Assembly (NCBI GenBank): GCA_022570795.1
Contig: JAKUDP010000010.1
Coordinates: 1,550,001 to 1,614,000 of the forward strand
Source: Sphaerulina vaccinii
Lineage: Eukaryota > Ascomycota > Dothideomycetes > Mycosphaerellales > Mycosphaerellaceae
Length of the DNA stretch: 64,000 nucleotides
Reading direction: 5' to 3'
Below, one piece after another: positions 55,488-64,000 of this stretch. A program made the position numbers and the translations under genes. Position 1 is the first letter of the stretch, and each line of letters opens with the position of its first letter. Below the pieces are notes generated by a model. The model worked only from the letters and a program-made list of their open reading frames with translations. It did not search any database and was not told where the DNA came from.

Positions 55488-55824
55488 GCGCTGGGACTCT
55501 GATACTTTGCAGCACGACCAGCCCTGGCAAATCTCGACCACGACCTCCTCCCTGCTGTCTACAACCCTTGTGAGGATGGACGAACCGAACAAGATAAGGA
55601 CCCTATGCAGAAAGGCTATTACATATGATACCGGCCGGCAGACAAGCTGTGCTTTGGTGACCTTTACAGTCCACTGCTAACCCCTCCCAACACACGCTCA
55701 TTTTGCTGCTGCCTAAGCGAATCCTTCGCGACAGCTCCGTTGATTGTGTTATCGTGCGTGGCGTGCCTTCGAACATGTTGCCATTGTCACTTCGTCAGGC
55801 TTATACCGTGCAATAATACCCAAG
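55488..55824. promoter_or_regulatory. Right flank of the retrotransposon, promoter of membrane-protein gene
   Basis: 337 bp of ordinary sequence between the insertion and ATG 55825. The retrotransposon therefore lies within 350 bp of a start codon and replaces whatever upstream control lay farther away. Confidence 0.5.
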
Positions 55825-57726
55825 ATGGCGAACACTGGAATATACGAAGATGACTACTTGACAGAGCCCGAGACTGATATGGAAAGCGAAGACGAGTCTC
55901 TGTTCGACGAAGGACCGGCCGATGGCTACTTCGAGCGAAGGAATCACCCTCAAGACAGATTCGTAGAGAACTCTTCCGTGACAGCAGAAGCTGATGCAAA
56001 AGCCAGAGAAGCAGCACAACAAGGCAGCAGCTCAGCCGCAGCACCATCACAACTGAGTTCCGCAGCATCATCGCCCAGGTCGACCTGGACGATGCCGGTT
56101 ATAGACAATGTTACAGAAGCTCCTCCGCCTACGTACGAGAGCATTTCTCGTGGTCGCGATAATGCAGCACAGCTCTTCCCGCAGTCAAGCAATGGCATGT
56201 ACCCTATGGGCTATGGCAGCATGCCCAGCAATCCCAATGTTGGCATTCAGCCTCAGAGCATGAGCGATGATGTTGTTCAGCAAACGGACGAGGAGAGTGG
56301 CCTGCTACGGAGAAACGAACAGAAGAAAGCTCCACCCTCAAGAAGACTACTTTGTTGCAAGCCAATATCTTTGTGCAATGCAGTACTGATAGCGGCGATT
56401 GTGATTCTTGTGCTGATTGTCGCTGGCTCGACGACCGAATACACAAGTGGTGGCAGCAGTCCGCCAAAGGTACCGAAGACACCACCGATCCCGGATATGC
56501 CTGATATACCGTCACATTCATCTTGCGATCTTACCGTTCAGAGCCACAGTCTGGAGTTTGATTTCACAGATCGAACAAATTTCACTTTCCTCGAAATGAT
56601 GGAGAGCTCGGGCTATGTGGGAGGAGCCATCGAAGGGAAGATCCATATTTTACCAGCGACATCTTCTCAAACATCTGACATTCGACTTCGGGTCTTTTAT
56701 GCAACATCGGACTCGTGGCGAGTAGTCAGCTCGGACGTCACGAGAACTGATGACAGTCTCAATCTCCAGCTGCCCATTCTCGAGGCTGTGAGCGAGCATG
56801 CAGCCTCTTCCAAGCCCTGCATGGGCGTCTGGATCAGGATAGAATTGAGGTCAGGTGTGGTACTAGAGGATTGGGCAATCGCTACAGGGAACCTGGATAT
56901 TCAGATCGATGATGGCCTATTCACCCGATTTGGCCAAGAAGCGTTGTCACATATACAGGTCACGGGCTCTTCTGTATTCTCAGCGGTTCGTGGCAGTATA
57001 GCAGGATACTGGTCTTCTCGGCGGACCGAGATCGAAACAATATCAGGCTCAATTCGTGGCTCCTTTGCCTTGCGCGACTTGTTGTCTGTCAAATCCCAGT
57101 CTGGTTCCATCGACATCGAGGTGCAACCCAGGCCGGAAGATTCGAAACATCCATCACCGGCAGAATTCACATCGCACTCAAGCTCCGGAAGTATCAAGGT
57201 CCAATTCCCTACAACAGGCGATATCCCTATTCGCAACTACCGGACACGCATCGAGACGAGCTCAGCTTCAGTACACGGACAGTACATTCTCGGATCATTG
57301 TTTAGCTACCACACACAATCCGGGAGTGTCAATGCAGATTTGCTTCCCATCATCACAGGTACAGAGCCTTCTGTGCTATTCACAGACACTAAGTCCGCCT
57401 CGCAGACTTGGACGATCCTTCCACCTTATGCCTATCCAGGAAACCGGTTCGCAGATTCTCACTTGGATCACAAGTTCACTTCGTCCAGTGGATCACTCCA
57501 CCTCTCATATCCCAACGAGTGGGAGGGCTGGATCGAAGGAGACACGATGAGTGGAAGTATCGATATCCGTGGAAAGGACGTTGACATTATTCACGTGCTG
57601 AAGAATGGCAAGAACAGATATTGGCCAAGTTATAAGAACGTCATTGCGAAGAAGGGCGAAGGTCACGGGAGATTGAAGTTCAAGACGATGAGTGGCAGTG
57701 TTAAGATTCAGGCTGGGGATGTATAG
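55825..57726 (+). CDS. Single-pass membrane protein with DUF4097-like beta repeats
   Basis: 633 residues from ATG 55825. The frame is open upstream to about 55744 but starts there with TTG. The N-terminal 180 residues are acidic and Ser/Pro-rich, with a PPTY motif (101-104) of the type bound by WW domains of Rsp5/Nedd4 ubiquitin ligases. A Cys-rich juxtamembrane RRLLCCKPISLC, a candidate palmitoylation site, precedes one transmembrane helix at about 185-205 (NAVLIAAIVILVLIVAG). The remaining 430 residues are outside or lumenal, with repeated SGSI / SGSV / SSGS turns (SGSIRGSF, SGSIDIEV, SGSIKVQF, SGSVNADL, SGSLHLSY, SGSIDIRG, SGSVKIQA) that predict a beta-helix resembling DUF4097 putative adhesins. 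Function unknown. Confidence 0.82.
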   Translation: MANTGIYEDDYLTEPETDMESEDESLFDEGPADGYFERRNHPQDRFVENSSVTAEADAKAREAAQQGSSSAAAPSQLSSAASSPRSTWTMPVIDNVTEAPPPTYESISRGRDNAAQLFPQSSNGMYPMGYGSMPSNPNVGIQPQSMSDDVVQQTDEESGLLRRNEQKKAPPSRRLLCCKPISLCNAVLIAAIVILVLIVAGSTTEYTSGGSSPPKVPKTPPIPDMPDIPSHSSCDLTVQSHSLEFDFTDRTNFTFLEMMESSGYVGGAIEGKIHILPATSSQTSDIRLRVFYATSDSWRVVSSDVTRTDDSLNLQLPILEAVSEHAASSKPCMGVWIRIELRSGVVLEDWAIATGNLDIQIDDGLFTRFGQEALSHIQVTGSSVFSAVRGSIAGYWSSRRTEIETISGSIRGSFALRDLLSVKSQSGSIDIEVQPRPEDSKHPSPAEFTSHSSSGSIKVQFPTTGDIPIRNYRTRIETSSASVHGQYILGSLFSYHTQSGSVNADLLPIITGTEPSVLFTDTKSASQTWTILPPYAYPGNRFADSHLDHKFTSSSGSLHLSYPNEWEGWIEGDTMSGSIDIRGKDVDIIHVLKNGKNRYWPSYKNVIAKKGEGHGRLKFKTMSGSVKIQAGDV

Positions 57727-57950
57727 AAACGAACAGCACGAGCATTGATATGAATGAATTACGACGTATGAAGCAATAGTAGAGTAGCGCAAGCCTTCTC
57801 TCTACTGCCAACGGGCTAAACACAGACAGTCGTGCGCTGGGGCAGTATCTGAGAAGAGTTGAGGCGTTAAGGATGTGGTCAATTCTAAGTTTGAATTCAA
57901 TTTTATCGTTACAGCGTTCAAAGCGAAGCTCTACTTCTCCTTCATCACGT
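57727..57950. other. Short convergent intergenic region
   Basis: 224 bp between the 3' ends of the membrane-protein gene and methylcitrate synthase. Nothing recognised. Confidence 0.4.
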
Positions 57951-59481
57951 TTACGACGATTCTGCGAGCTTGAGCAAGCCCTTGAGATCGATCGACTTTG
58001 GTCGCTCAATTGGCAGACCCAGAGCGCGGTCCCAAATGAGCTGTGCCAATGGACCCAGACCTCTGCTGACACCGAAAGTGGCAGTATAGTATAGAGTGTT
58101 GTGGAAGCCGTAGTGGTGGAACAACACACCAGAACTGCTATCGACGTTAGGGAAAGGGTTCTTGGTCTTGCCGTGCTCGGTCAGAATGCCTGGCGCAATC
58201 TCGCTGTTCTTCTTCACAAGCTGGAACACCGGATCTTCTGCAATCTCCTTGCGAGACGAAGCAAAGTCCATCAGAGCTTCAAAACGTGGGTCGGGCTTGC
58301 GCAGGACTGCGTGGCCGTAGCCTGGAACGACACGGCCAGACTTGAGTGTCGACCACAGGTAGTCCTTGACGTCCTGATCCGAGAAGCTTGTGCCAATGTG
58401 ATCCTTCATCTGCAAGATCCAGCGCAAGACTTCTTGAGCTGCCAGGCCGTGCAGAGGTCCAGCGAGACCCTGGAGACCTGCCGAGTAGGCAAGGTATGGA
58501 TCTGAGAGTGCAGAGCCAACCAAGTGGGTTGCGTGTGCTGAAACGTTACCACCCTCGTGATCACCGTGGAGAGCCAGGTATAGACGAAGCAGGTCCTGGA
58601 AGTTCTCGTTCTCAGATCCTCCCTTGCCCAGCATAGCAGCGAAGTTGTAGGACCAATCCTGATTCAGGTCGACTTCAGCAGGGAGAGCACCTCCGCCGCA
58701 GTATGCATTCTGGTGAATCTTCGCAGCAATCGTAGGGAGCTTGGCGAGCAGGTTGATGCTGTCGTCGAATGTTGGCTCCCAGTAATCAGCCTTGTTGATA
58801 CCGCGCTCGTATGCCTTGGCAAAGACAGACTCGTACTGCATGGCGGACACTGCACATGCGAATTGTGTCATTGGATGGAGGTCCTTGGGGAAGTTGTCCA
58901 GCATCTGGTTGACGAATGCTGGCAGTTGTGCCTTCTCGGCGAGCTCCTTACTGAACGCCCGTACTTGGTTGGTGCTTGGGACTTGTCCAGTGAGTAGCAG
59001 CCAGAACATAGCCTCTGGAAGCATCTCAGTGCCCGAAGTACCCTTGGGCAGCTCCTTCTGGCAGTCCTTGATGGTCTTGCCGTGGAAGCGGATGCCCTCG
59101 TTGGCATCCAGCACAGAGCCTTCCCACACCATGGCTTTGAGACCACGCATACCGCCAATGGTGTTCTCGATCTTCACCTCCCCAATGGTCTTCGAGGCAT
59201 GGGCCTTGACCTTCTTCAACAGCTCGCGCTTTTCGGGAATGGCATTTCGGAGTGTCTCCTTGAGATCTGGCTCAGCGGTGGCATAGCTGCGCGAGGCATT
59301 GCACACGACAGGGACACTCTGGACAAGCTACATGCACACATCATGTTGATCAGCATGTACATCTTCAACAACATCGTCACTTTATTCTGGTGGTGGTGGT
59401 GGTGCTTCCCCAGACTGAGGACGGGTAGCCTACCTTGCTGGCTCGCAGAGCTCGGGTAGCAGTTCGCGACGACAACGCCAT
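57951..59481 (-). CDS. mcsA: 2-methylcitrate synthase, mitochondrial
   Basis: Exons 59481-59434 and 59327-57951, with a 106-bp intron (GTAGGC..ATGTAG), give 474 residues. The first 35 residues (MALSSRTATRALRASK, then SVPVVCNASRSYATA) are a mitochondrial presequence. Citrate synthase catalytic residues are visible: His in GPLHGLA, His in PGYGHAVLR and Asp in PNVDSSSG. Blocks GTSGTEMLPEAMFWLLLTG, NFAAMLGKGG and FHHYGFHNTLYYTATFGVSRG match fungal methylcitrate synthase more closely than primary citrate synthase. It condenses propionyl-CoA with oxaloacetate. The adjacent divergent gene encodes the lyase of the same cycle, which supports the call. A plain citrate synthase is the main alternative. 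Confidence 0.88.
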
Positions 59482-59904
59482 TTTCGTGTGAGTGACTGAG
59501 TAGTGGTAAGTGGATGTGGTGAACTGATCACTTCAACAAGAGCTTCCTCACAAAATTATTGTACCTTGCGGTTAGCCGAGCTCGAAGTTAAGCTTGCTGG
59601 TGATGCGTTTCCTACACGACACGACCCGACCAGCATAAACATAAAAAGGCAATGCCATCACTAGCCGAGGTACCCTAGAGCTAGATGCGATATCGGAGCG
59701 GCGGCAATATGGTACTAACTGTGTAGCAACGAGGTTCATGTCTGGCCATATTCATCAATTTACCGAGTCAGCACGAGACATACTTGGTCAGCATCTTCGT
59801 TGCCTCCTTGTACTGTCTGAAAAACAAGCACTACAGATACCATGGGAAGATAGACTACTCCAACAACAGGCCGTCCATTCTACTCAGACGTGTACAAGAC
59901 GACC
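59482..59904. promoter_or_regulatory. Shared divergent promoter of the methylcitrate-cycle pair
   Basis: 423 bp between the two ATGs. A CGGAGCGGCGG cluster near 59694-59704 offers closely spaced CGG triplets of the type bound by Zn2Cys6 activators. An ACATAAAAAGG stretch near 59638-59648 could be a TATA-like element. Both are suggestions from pattern only. Coordinate induction by propionate or propionyl-CoA-yielding amino acids would be expected. Confidence 0.5.
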
Positions 59905-61692
59905 ATGTTTCGAACAGCATCGCGCGCGCTCCGGCAGCAGTGGCGGTGTCTCTATCAACCAGTTGTGTCGCCTCTGGTACCGCGAACGTTGTCATACGGA
60001 GCTGCTCGCATGGCATCCACTCTGGCATCGGTCAATCCACCTCTACCTGGAACACACCCAGCAGAGGCTTTCCAGCTCGCTAAAGAGTCTGAGAAGCCCG
60101 ACCTAGAACAACAGCTCTTCGATGAGCAGATCAAGCAGGTCAAGGAATGGTGGGCAAGCCCCAGATACAAGGGCATCAAGCGTCCATATACACCTGAAGA
60201 TGTTGTGAGCAAGAGAGGAACTTTGCAACAAGTATATCCATCGAGCTTGACAGCAAGGAAGCTGTTCAATCTACTGGAGGAGCGAGCAGCAGAAGGCAAA
60301 CCTGTGCATACCATGGGAGCCATTGATCCAATCCAGATGACACAGCAAGCACCACATCAGGAGATTCTTTACGTATCTGGTTGGGCATGCTCGTCCGTGT
60401 TGACCTCGACCAACGAAGTCAGTCCTGACTTTGGCGACTACCCATATAATACCGTTCCAAATCAAGTGCAGCGGCTGTTCAAAGCACAGCAGCTGCACGA
60501 TCGAAGACATTACGATGAAAGAATGAAGCTCAGTGCTGAGGAGCGGAAAAAGAAGCCATATGTCGATTATCTTCGACCGATTGTTGCAGATGGTGACACT
60601 GGACATGGAGGTTTGAGTGCAGTGCTCAAGCTTGCCAAGCTGTTCGCAGAAAATGGCGCAGCAGCTGTGCACTTCGAGGATCAGCTCCATGGAGGAAAGA
60701 AATGCGGACATCTTGCTGGCAAAGTACTTGTACCTTTTGGTGACCACATCAACAGGCTTGTTGCAACACGATTCCAATGGGATCTCATGGGTTGCGAGAA
60801 TCTGGTCATTGCTCGTACAGATAGCGAGAGTGGCAAGCTGATCTCTTCTGCGATCGACACTAGGGATCACGAGTTCATACTCGGAGTCACAGAGAACATT
60901 GAGCCACTTGCAGACACGCTCCAGAATATGGAGATGGAGGGAGCTTCTGGTCCAGAAATCGATACATTCGAGGCGGATTGGGTGAAGAAGCACAAGCTGG
61001 TCACCTTCGACGAGGCCGCTGCAGCTCACATCAAGGCGGCGGGTAAGGACGCAGAGGCGTATCTCAAGCAGACACAAGCAAACAGGAATATGCCTCTACA
61101 CAAGCGGAGACAAGCAGCAGCAGCAGTGGCTGGTACGCCTGTGATGTTCAATTGGGATGCTCCCAGGACACGCGAGGGCTTCTATCACTACAAAGCTGGT
61201 ATCGCAGCAGCCACGAAGCGCGCAATCGCTTTCGGTCCCTATGCGGATCTGCTCTGGCTGGAAACGAAAGATCCCAGCGTGACAGAGGCGGCAAGCTTTG
61301 CCAAAGAGATCCGACAAGCCCTTCCCGGAAAGAAGCTGGTGTACAATCTTTCGCCTAGTTTCAATTGGTCTGCTCACGGCTTTAGTGATGCACAGCTGAA
61401 GAGCTTCATCTGGGACCTTGCGGAACACGGATTCGTCCTGCAGCTTATTTCGCTAGCAGGTCTGCACAGCACTGCCACGATCACAAACGAACTGGCCAAG
61501 GCATATAAGACAGAGGGCATGAAGGCGTACGTAGAGACTGTGCAACGTCGAGAGAAGGAGACAGGCTGCGATGTGCTCACCCACCAGAAGTGGTCGGGCG
61601 CAACGTACATGGACGGAATCATTGGGTCAATCCAGGCAGGAAGCAGTGGCAGCAGGAGTATGGGCGAAGGCAATACAGAGGGCCAGTTCTAG
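59905..61692 (+). CDS. mclA: 2-methylisocitrate lyase, mitochondrial
   Basis: Single exon, 595 residues from ATG 59905. The N-terminus ([18 protein letters not shown], then [17 protein letters not shown]) is a mitochondrial presequence, and there is no C-terminal peroxisomal tripeptide. The isocitrate-lyase-family signature KKCGHL is present near residue 267 ([12 protein letters not shown]), with upstream [10 protein letters not shown] metal-binding and HFEDQLHGG segments and downstream NLSPSFNW. In fungi the mitochondrial member cleaves 2-methylisocitrate to pyruvate and succinate, while true isocitrate lyase lacks a presequence and is peroxisomal or glyoxysomal. Divergence from methylcitrate synthase supports the methylcitrate role. 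Some lyases retain residual isocitrate activity. Confidence 0.88.
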   Translation: MFRTASRALRQQWRCLYQPVVSPLVPRTLSYGAARMASTLASVNPPLPGTHPAEAFQLAKESEKPDLEQQLFDEQIKQVKEWWASPRYKGIKRPYTPEDVVSKRGTLQQVYPSSLTARKLFNLLEERAAEGKPVHTMGAIDPIQMTQQAPHQEILYVSGWACSSVLTSTNEVSPDFGDYPYNTVPNQVQRLFKAQQLHDRRHYDERMKLSAEERKKKPYVDYLRPIVADGDTGHGGLSAVLKLAKLFAENGAAAVHFEDQLHGGKKCGHLAGKVLVPFGDHINRLVATRFQWDLMGCENLVIARTDSESGKLISSAIDTRDHEFILGVTENIEPLADTLQNMEMEGASGPEIDTFEADWVKKHKLVTFDEAAAAHIKAAGKDAEAYLKQTQANRNMPLHKRRQAAAAVAGTPVMFNWDAPRTREGFYHYKAGIAAATKRAIAFGPYADLLWLETKDPSVTEAASFAKEIRQALPGKKLVYNLSPSFNWSAHGFSDAQLKSFIWDLAEHGFVLQLISLAGLHSTATITNELAKAYKTEGMKAYVETVQRREKETGCDVLTHQKWSGATYMDGIIGSIQAGSSGSRSMGEGNTEGQF

Positions 61693-61996
61693 AGCCGTGC
61701 TGAATGTAGCATTATGGTCCCAGTCACAGTATCAATTTGCAAGTCAATTAGGACGCCACCTCAGTATCTCATACTCAAAATAAGAAGATATATGATGGAG
61801 CCATCTCCGTATTAGACTTTCTTTCATGTGACAAATCTTTGGAAAGCCCCACCGTGTGCAGAAAGATGCATAGCAGCACAGCAGTTTTAGCCATCTCTGC
61901 CAACATCTTGTTGACAATCTACAAACATTTCACAGCACTCACAAACTTCCCCAGCTCGCCAATGTCCACAGGCGCCACACCGATCGCAGCAGTGCC
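61693..61996. other. Intergenic between mclA and SEC39
   Basis: 304 bp, same-strand neighbours. It contains the mclA 3' UTR and the SEC39 promoter; nothing specific recognised. Confidence 0.4.
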
Positions 61997-64000
61997 ATGG
62001 ACCCGGTCAAGACCCTAACGCCAGCGCAATGTGTGCTGCTGGCGGTGCACTTCGCGTCCGAATCCAACATCAAAGCGCTGCACTCGTTCACGCCCACTCG
62101 TCTGGACGCTCTCGATCCCGAATTCGTGCTGAGAATCGTGCTGACCTTCCTACCGGAGGCCCTTGACCCGCAAGAGTACGTCAAGTACATCGAAGAGGTC
62201 GCCTCGAGGCTGTACCTGGACGTCAACCGCGAAGATGTCGAAGTGAGCGTGGCACCGGTGGCCGACCTCAGCGATGACGAGGCACAGAAACGAGTGAAGA
62301 AGCTGCGCATCCTGCAAATTGAAGCGCCCAGCTTCCCACCTCATGCGCCCAACGACTTGCTCACCCGCTTTGTCTGTCACCGAGCACACCGAATCGACCA
62401 GGAAACAGGTCTACTACACCTCCTGCCTGCTCTCGTAGAGCGATTCCTGCCCCGGAATGACTTCATTCGCACTTGGTACATAGGGGCCTGTCTTCCGCTG
62501 CTGCGGTTGACCATCGACTACTACCCGGACGATGACTCGCTGGTTATGCCGCTGAGCGACTTTGAGGCGCTGCGTGGGCGCGAGGGTGTCGACGTGCTGC
62601 TGAAGAAAAGCGTGGAGGACTCAGTCGCTGGTAGGAAGACAGTCGCAAGAGATATCAAGAGTCTGCTGGGCCCTTGGATGTATGGGCATACAACTCGGAA
62701 GCATAGACAACTGAACTACGGCCAGTATGAGAAGAATCGAGCTATCGAGAACAACGAGGACCCAGTGGATGGCGCCGCAGAGGGAATGCGTAAGATCTCC
62801 CTTGACGGAATCAAAGCAAAGGACCAGACTACTGGACACGACTGGGAGCATCTCTTCGCTTGGCTGGTGAGCCATGCTGCAGACGATCTCGGACTCATTG
62901 CACATGCCATTGATGGCTGGGATGGACCTGGCGACATCGACCTAGGCGGCGTCGAACGACAAGGCATAGCTTACATGGATGAGGATCTCCAGAAGAAACT
63001 GGAGTTGCAATACGCTCAGGCGGCGTTTGCAAGCTGTTATGTGGCGGATGCAGACACAGAGGCAACGGTAGAAGACGCGCATTCGATACTTGCGCGATTG
63101 GCCGAGCTTCTTGACTTCATCCCTCCACCAGATCTGGCAAGCAGTGTGGACGCACTGCCAAAGATCGAGCGGCATGCTACTAAGCTCGACGAGTGTGCCA
63201 CAGTCGCTGATCTGCTTCCGGAAGCCCTATTGAAGCAGGAGCACCCCCTTACAACGCCACGCATTGAAACATATATGTTGTTGCAGATGATGGTCTATTC
63301 TGCATATCAGTTTTCTGGCTTGCAGCACCCGATGTCACTGGTGAATGTCGCCAAGCTACATTTCTATGCGACACCCGACGAACAGCTCGCTGTACTGCGA
63401 AAGATTCTCCATGGCCTGTCAAAATCAGGCGCGAGAAAGGATGAGTCGCAATGGTCAGCAGATCGTGCGAAACTCATCTGGCTGTGGAACTGGGGAATTG
63501 AGGCAGATGCCGCCGATCCTGACAATGGCGCAGGCGTCCTCGGGAAGATTTCTAAAGGCGACTTCGAAGAAGAGATGCTGAAAGTGTTCACAGAAACTAG
63601 TTGTAAGTGATCGCGAATCCCATGGCGGTACATGACCTACTCTGCTCGACTGCCACATGCCTTTGATGTACGCTTCGACTTACCTCCTTTCCCAGCCCAG
63701 GAGATTGATCCTGTAGAGAACGTTGACACCCTAGCTGGATCACAGGAGCATGACCTCGCTTTCCCGTTCGCGATGACTACTGAGGGCTAGACCCAGATCG
63801 AGTGCTGACGGACTGTGTTTACAGGCTATGAGATCATAAAGCACCTGTATCTTAGCAGTTCCCACACTGCTCTTACCAAAGACCGAGTGGAGGTCGTCAT
63901 CATTGGAAGGGCTATGGAGACATATGATAGCGCAAGCAATGGCAACCGCCAACGAGGCGCTATGAAGAAGGCGAACGATATGCAGGTCTGCCGAGATTTC
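61997..64000 (+). CDS. SEC39: SEC39-domain protein of the Dsl1 tethering complex (3' end outside window)
   Basis: Exon 1 is 61997-63602 and exon 2 starts at 63825; the 222-bp intron (GTAAGT..TTTACAG) restores frame as ..ETSCYEIIKHLYLSSS. The visible 594 residues include the N-terminal LTPAQCVLLAVHFASESNIKAL and LVCHRAHRIDQETG-like helical repeats of the Sec39 family (here FVCHRAHRIDQETG), and LLQMMVYSAYQFS. The second exon reads AMETYDSASNGNRQRGAMKKAND, a conserved Sec39 block. Yeast Sec39 works with Dsl1 and Tip20 in tethering COPI vesicles at the ER; NBAS is the metazoan relative. The gene is truncated only by the window end. A further intron may begin at 63984 (CAG/GTCTGC) but cannot be judged. 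Confidence 0.88.

Noticed and set aside
57951..59481. Primary citrate synthase of the TCA cycle.
   Set aside because: Several sequence blocks fit the methylcitrate synthase subgroup better, and the divergent neighbour is the lyase of that cycle. Kept as the alternative.
59905..61692. Glyoxylate-cycle isocitrate lyase.
   Set aside because: It has a mitochondrial presequence, no peroxisomal targeting tripeptide and a methylcitrate-synthase neighbour.

Overview
The window is nuclear DNA of a filamentous ascomycete. Evidence: introns of about 50-190 bp with GT..AG ends and CTRAY-type branch points, fungal-specific families (RRN9, PL3 pectate lyase, methylcitrate-cycle enzymes, BAR-PH-VASt LAM proteins), and a large retrotransposon with C-to-T mutations of the RIP (repeat-induced point mutation) type. 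A Dothideomycete is my best guess from the gene families, but this is inference.

Layout. 1-9.7 kb: an intronless OTU-protease-like gene with five zinc-finger-like repeats, a coiled-coil protein and an Arg/Asp-rich protein, all on +. 9.8-15 kb: three minus-strand genes, namely a double helix-turn-helix protein, a Rab escort protein (MRS6-like) and an eight-exon peroxiredoxin ending in SKL. 15-24 kb: a disordered nuclear-type protein divergent from an AlkB homologue, then an N-terminal methyltransferase (NTM1/TAE1) divergent from a Baeyer-Villiger-type flavin monooxygenase. 24-36 kb: a 1,484-residue disordered protein with a degenerate methyltransferase domain, a PL3 pectate lyase and a LAM3/SIP3-like sterol-transfer protein. 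36.8-40.5 kb: eIF4E divergent from RRN9, then a small AT-hook-like protein. 41.5-55.5 kb: one complete LTR retrotransposon. 55.8-64 kb: a single-pass membrane protein with DUF4097-like repeats, the divergent pair 2-methylcitrate synthase / 2-methylisocitrate lyase (propionyl-CoA detoxification), and the start of SEC39, cut by the window edge.

The most unusual object is the 14-kb retrotransposon. It has 104-bp LTRs and a perfect 5-bp target duplication (TATGT). Its gag-pol was a single fused frame of about 2,900 codons, followed by a second decayed frame of about 1,120 codons of unknown function. Its interior is saturated with CpA-to-TpA changes, CAA triplets appear spared, and the changes fade toward both ends. 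The second structural oddity is an inverted duplication: about 130 bp from the 3' end of the LAM3-like gene is repeated 30 kb away, just behind the OTU gene. Many exon structures below were built by hand from splice signals and reading frame, and are flagged as such.
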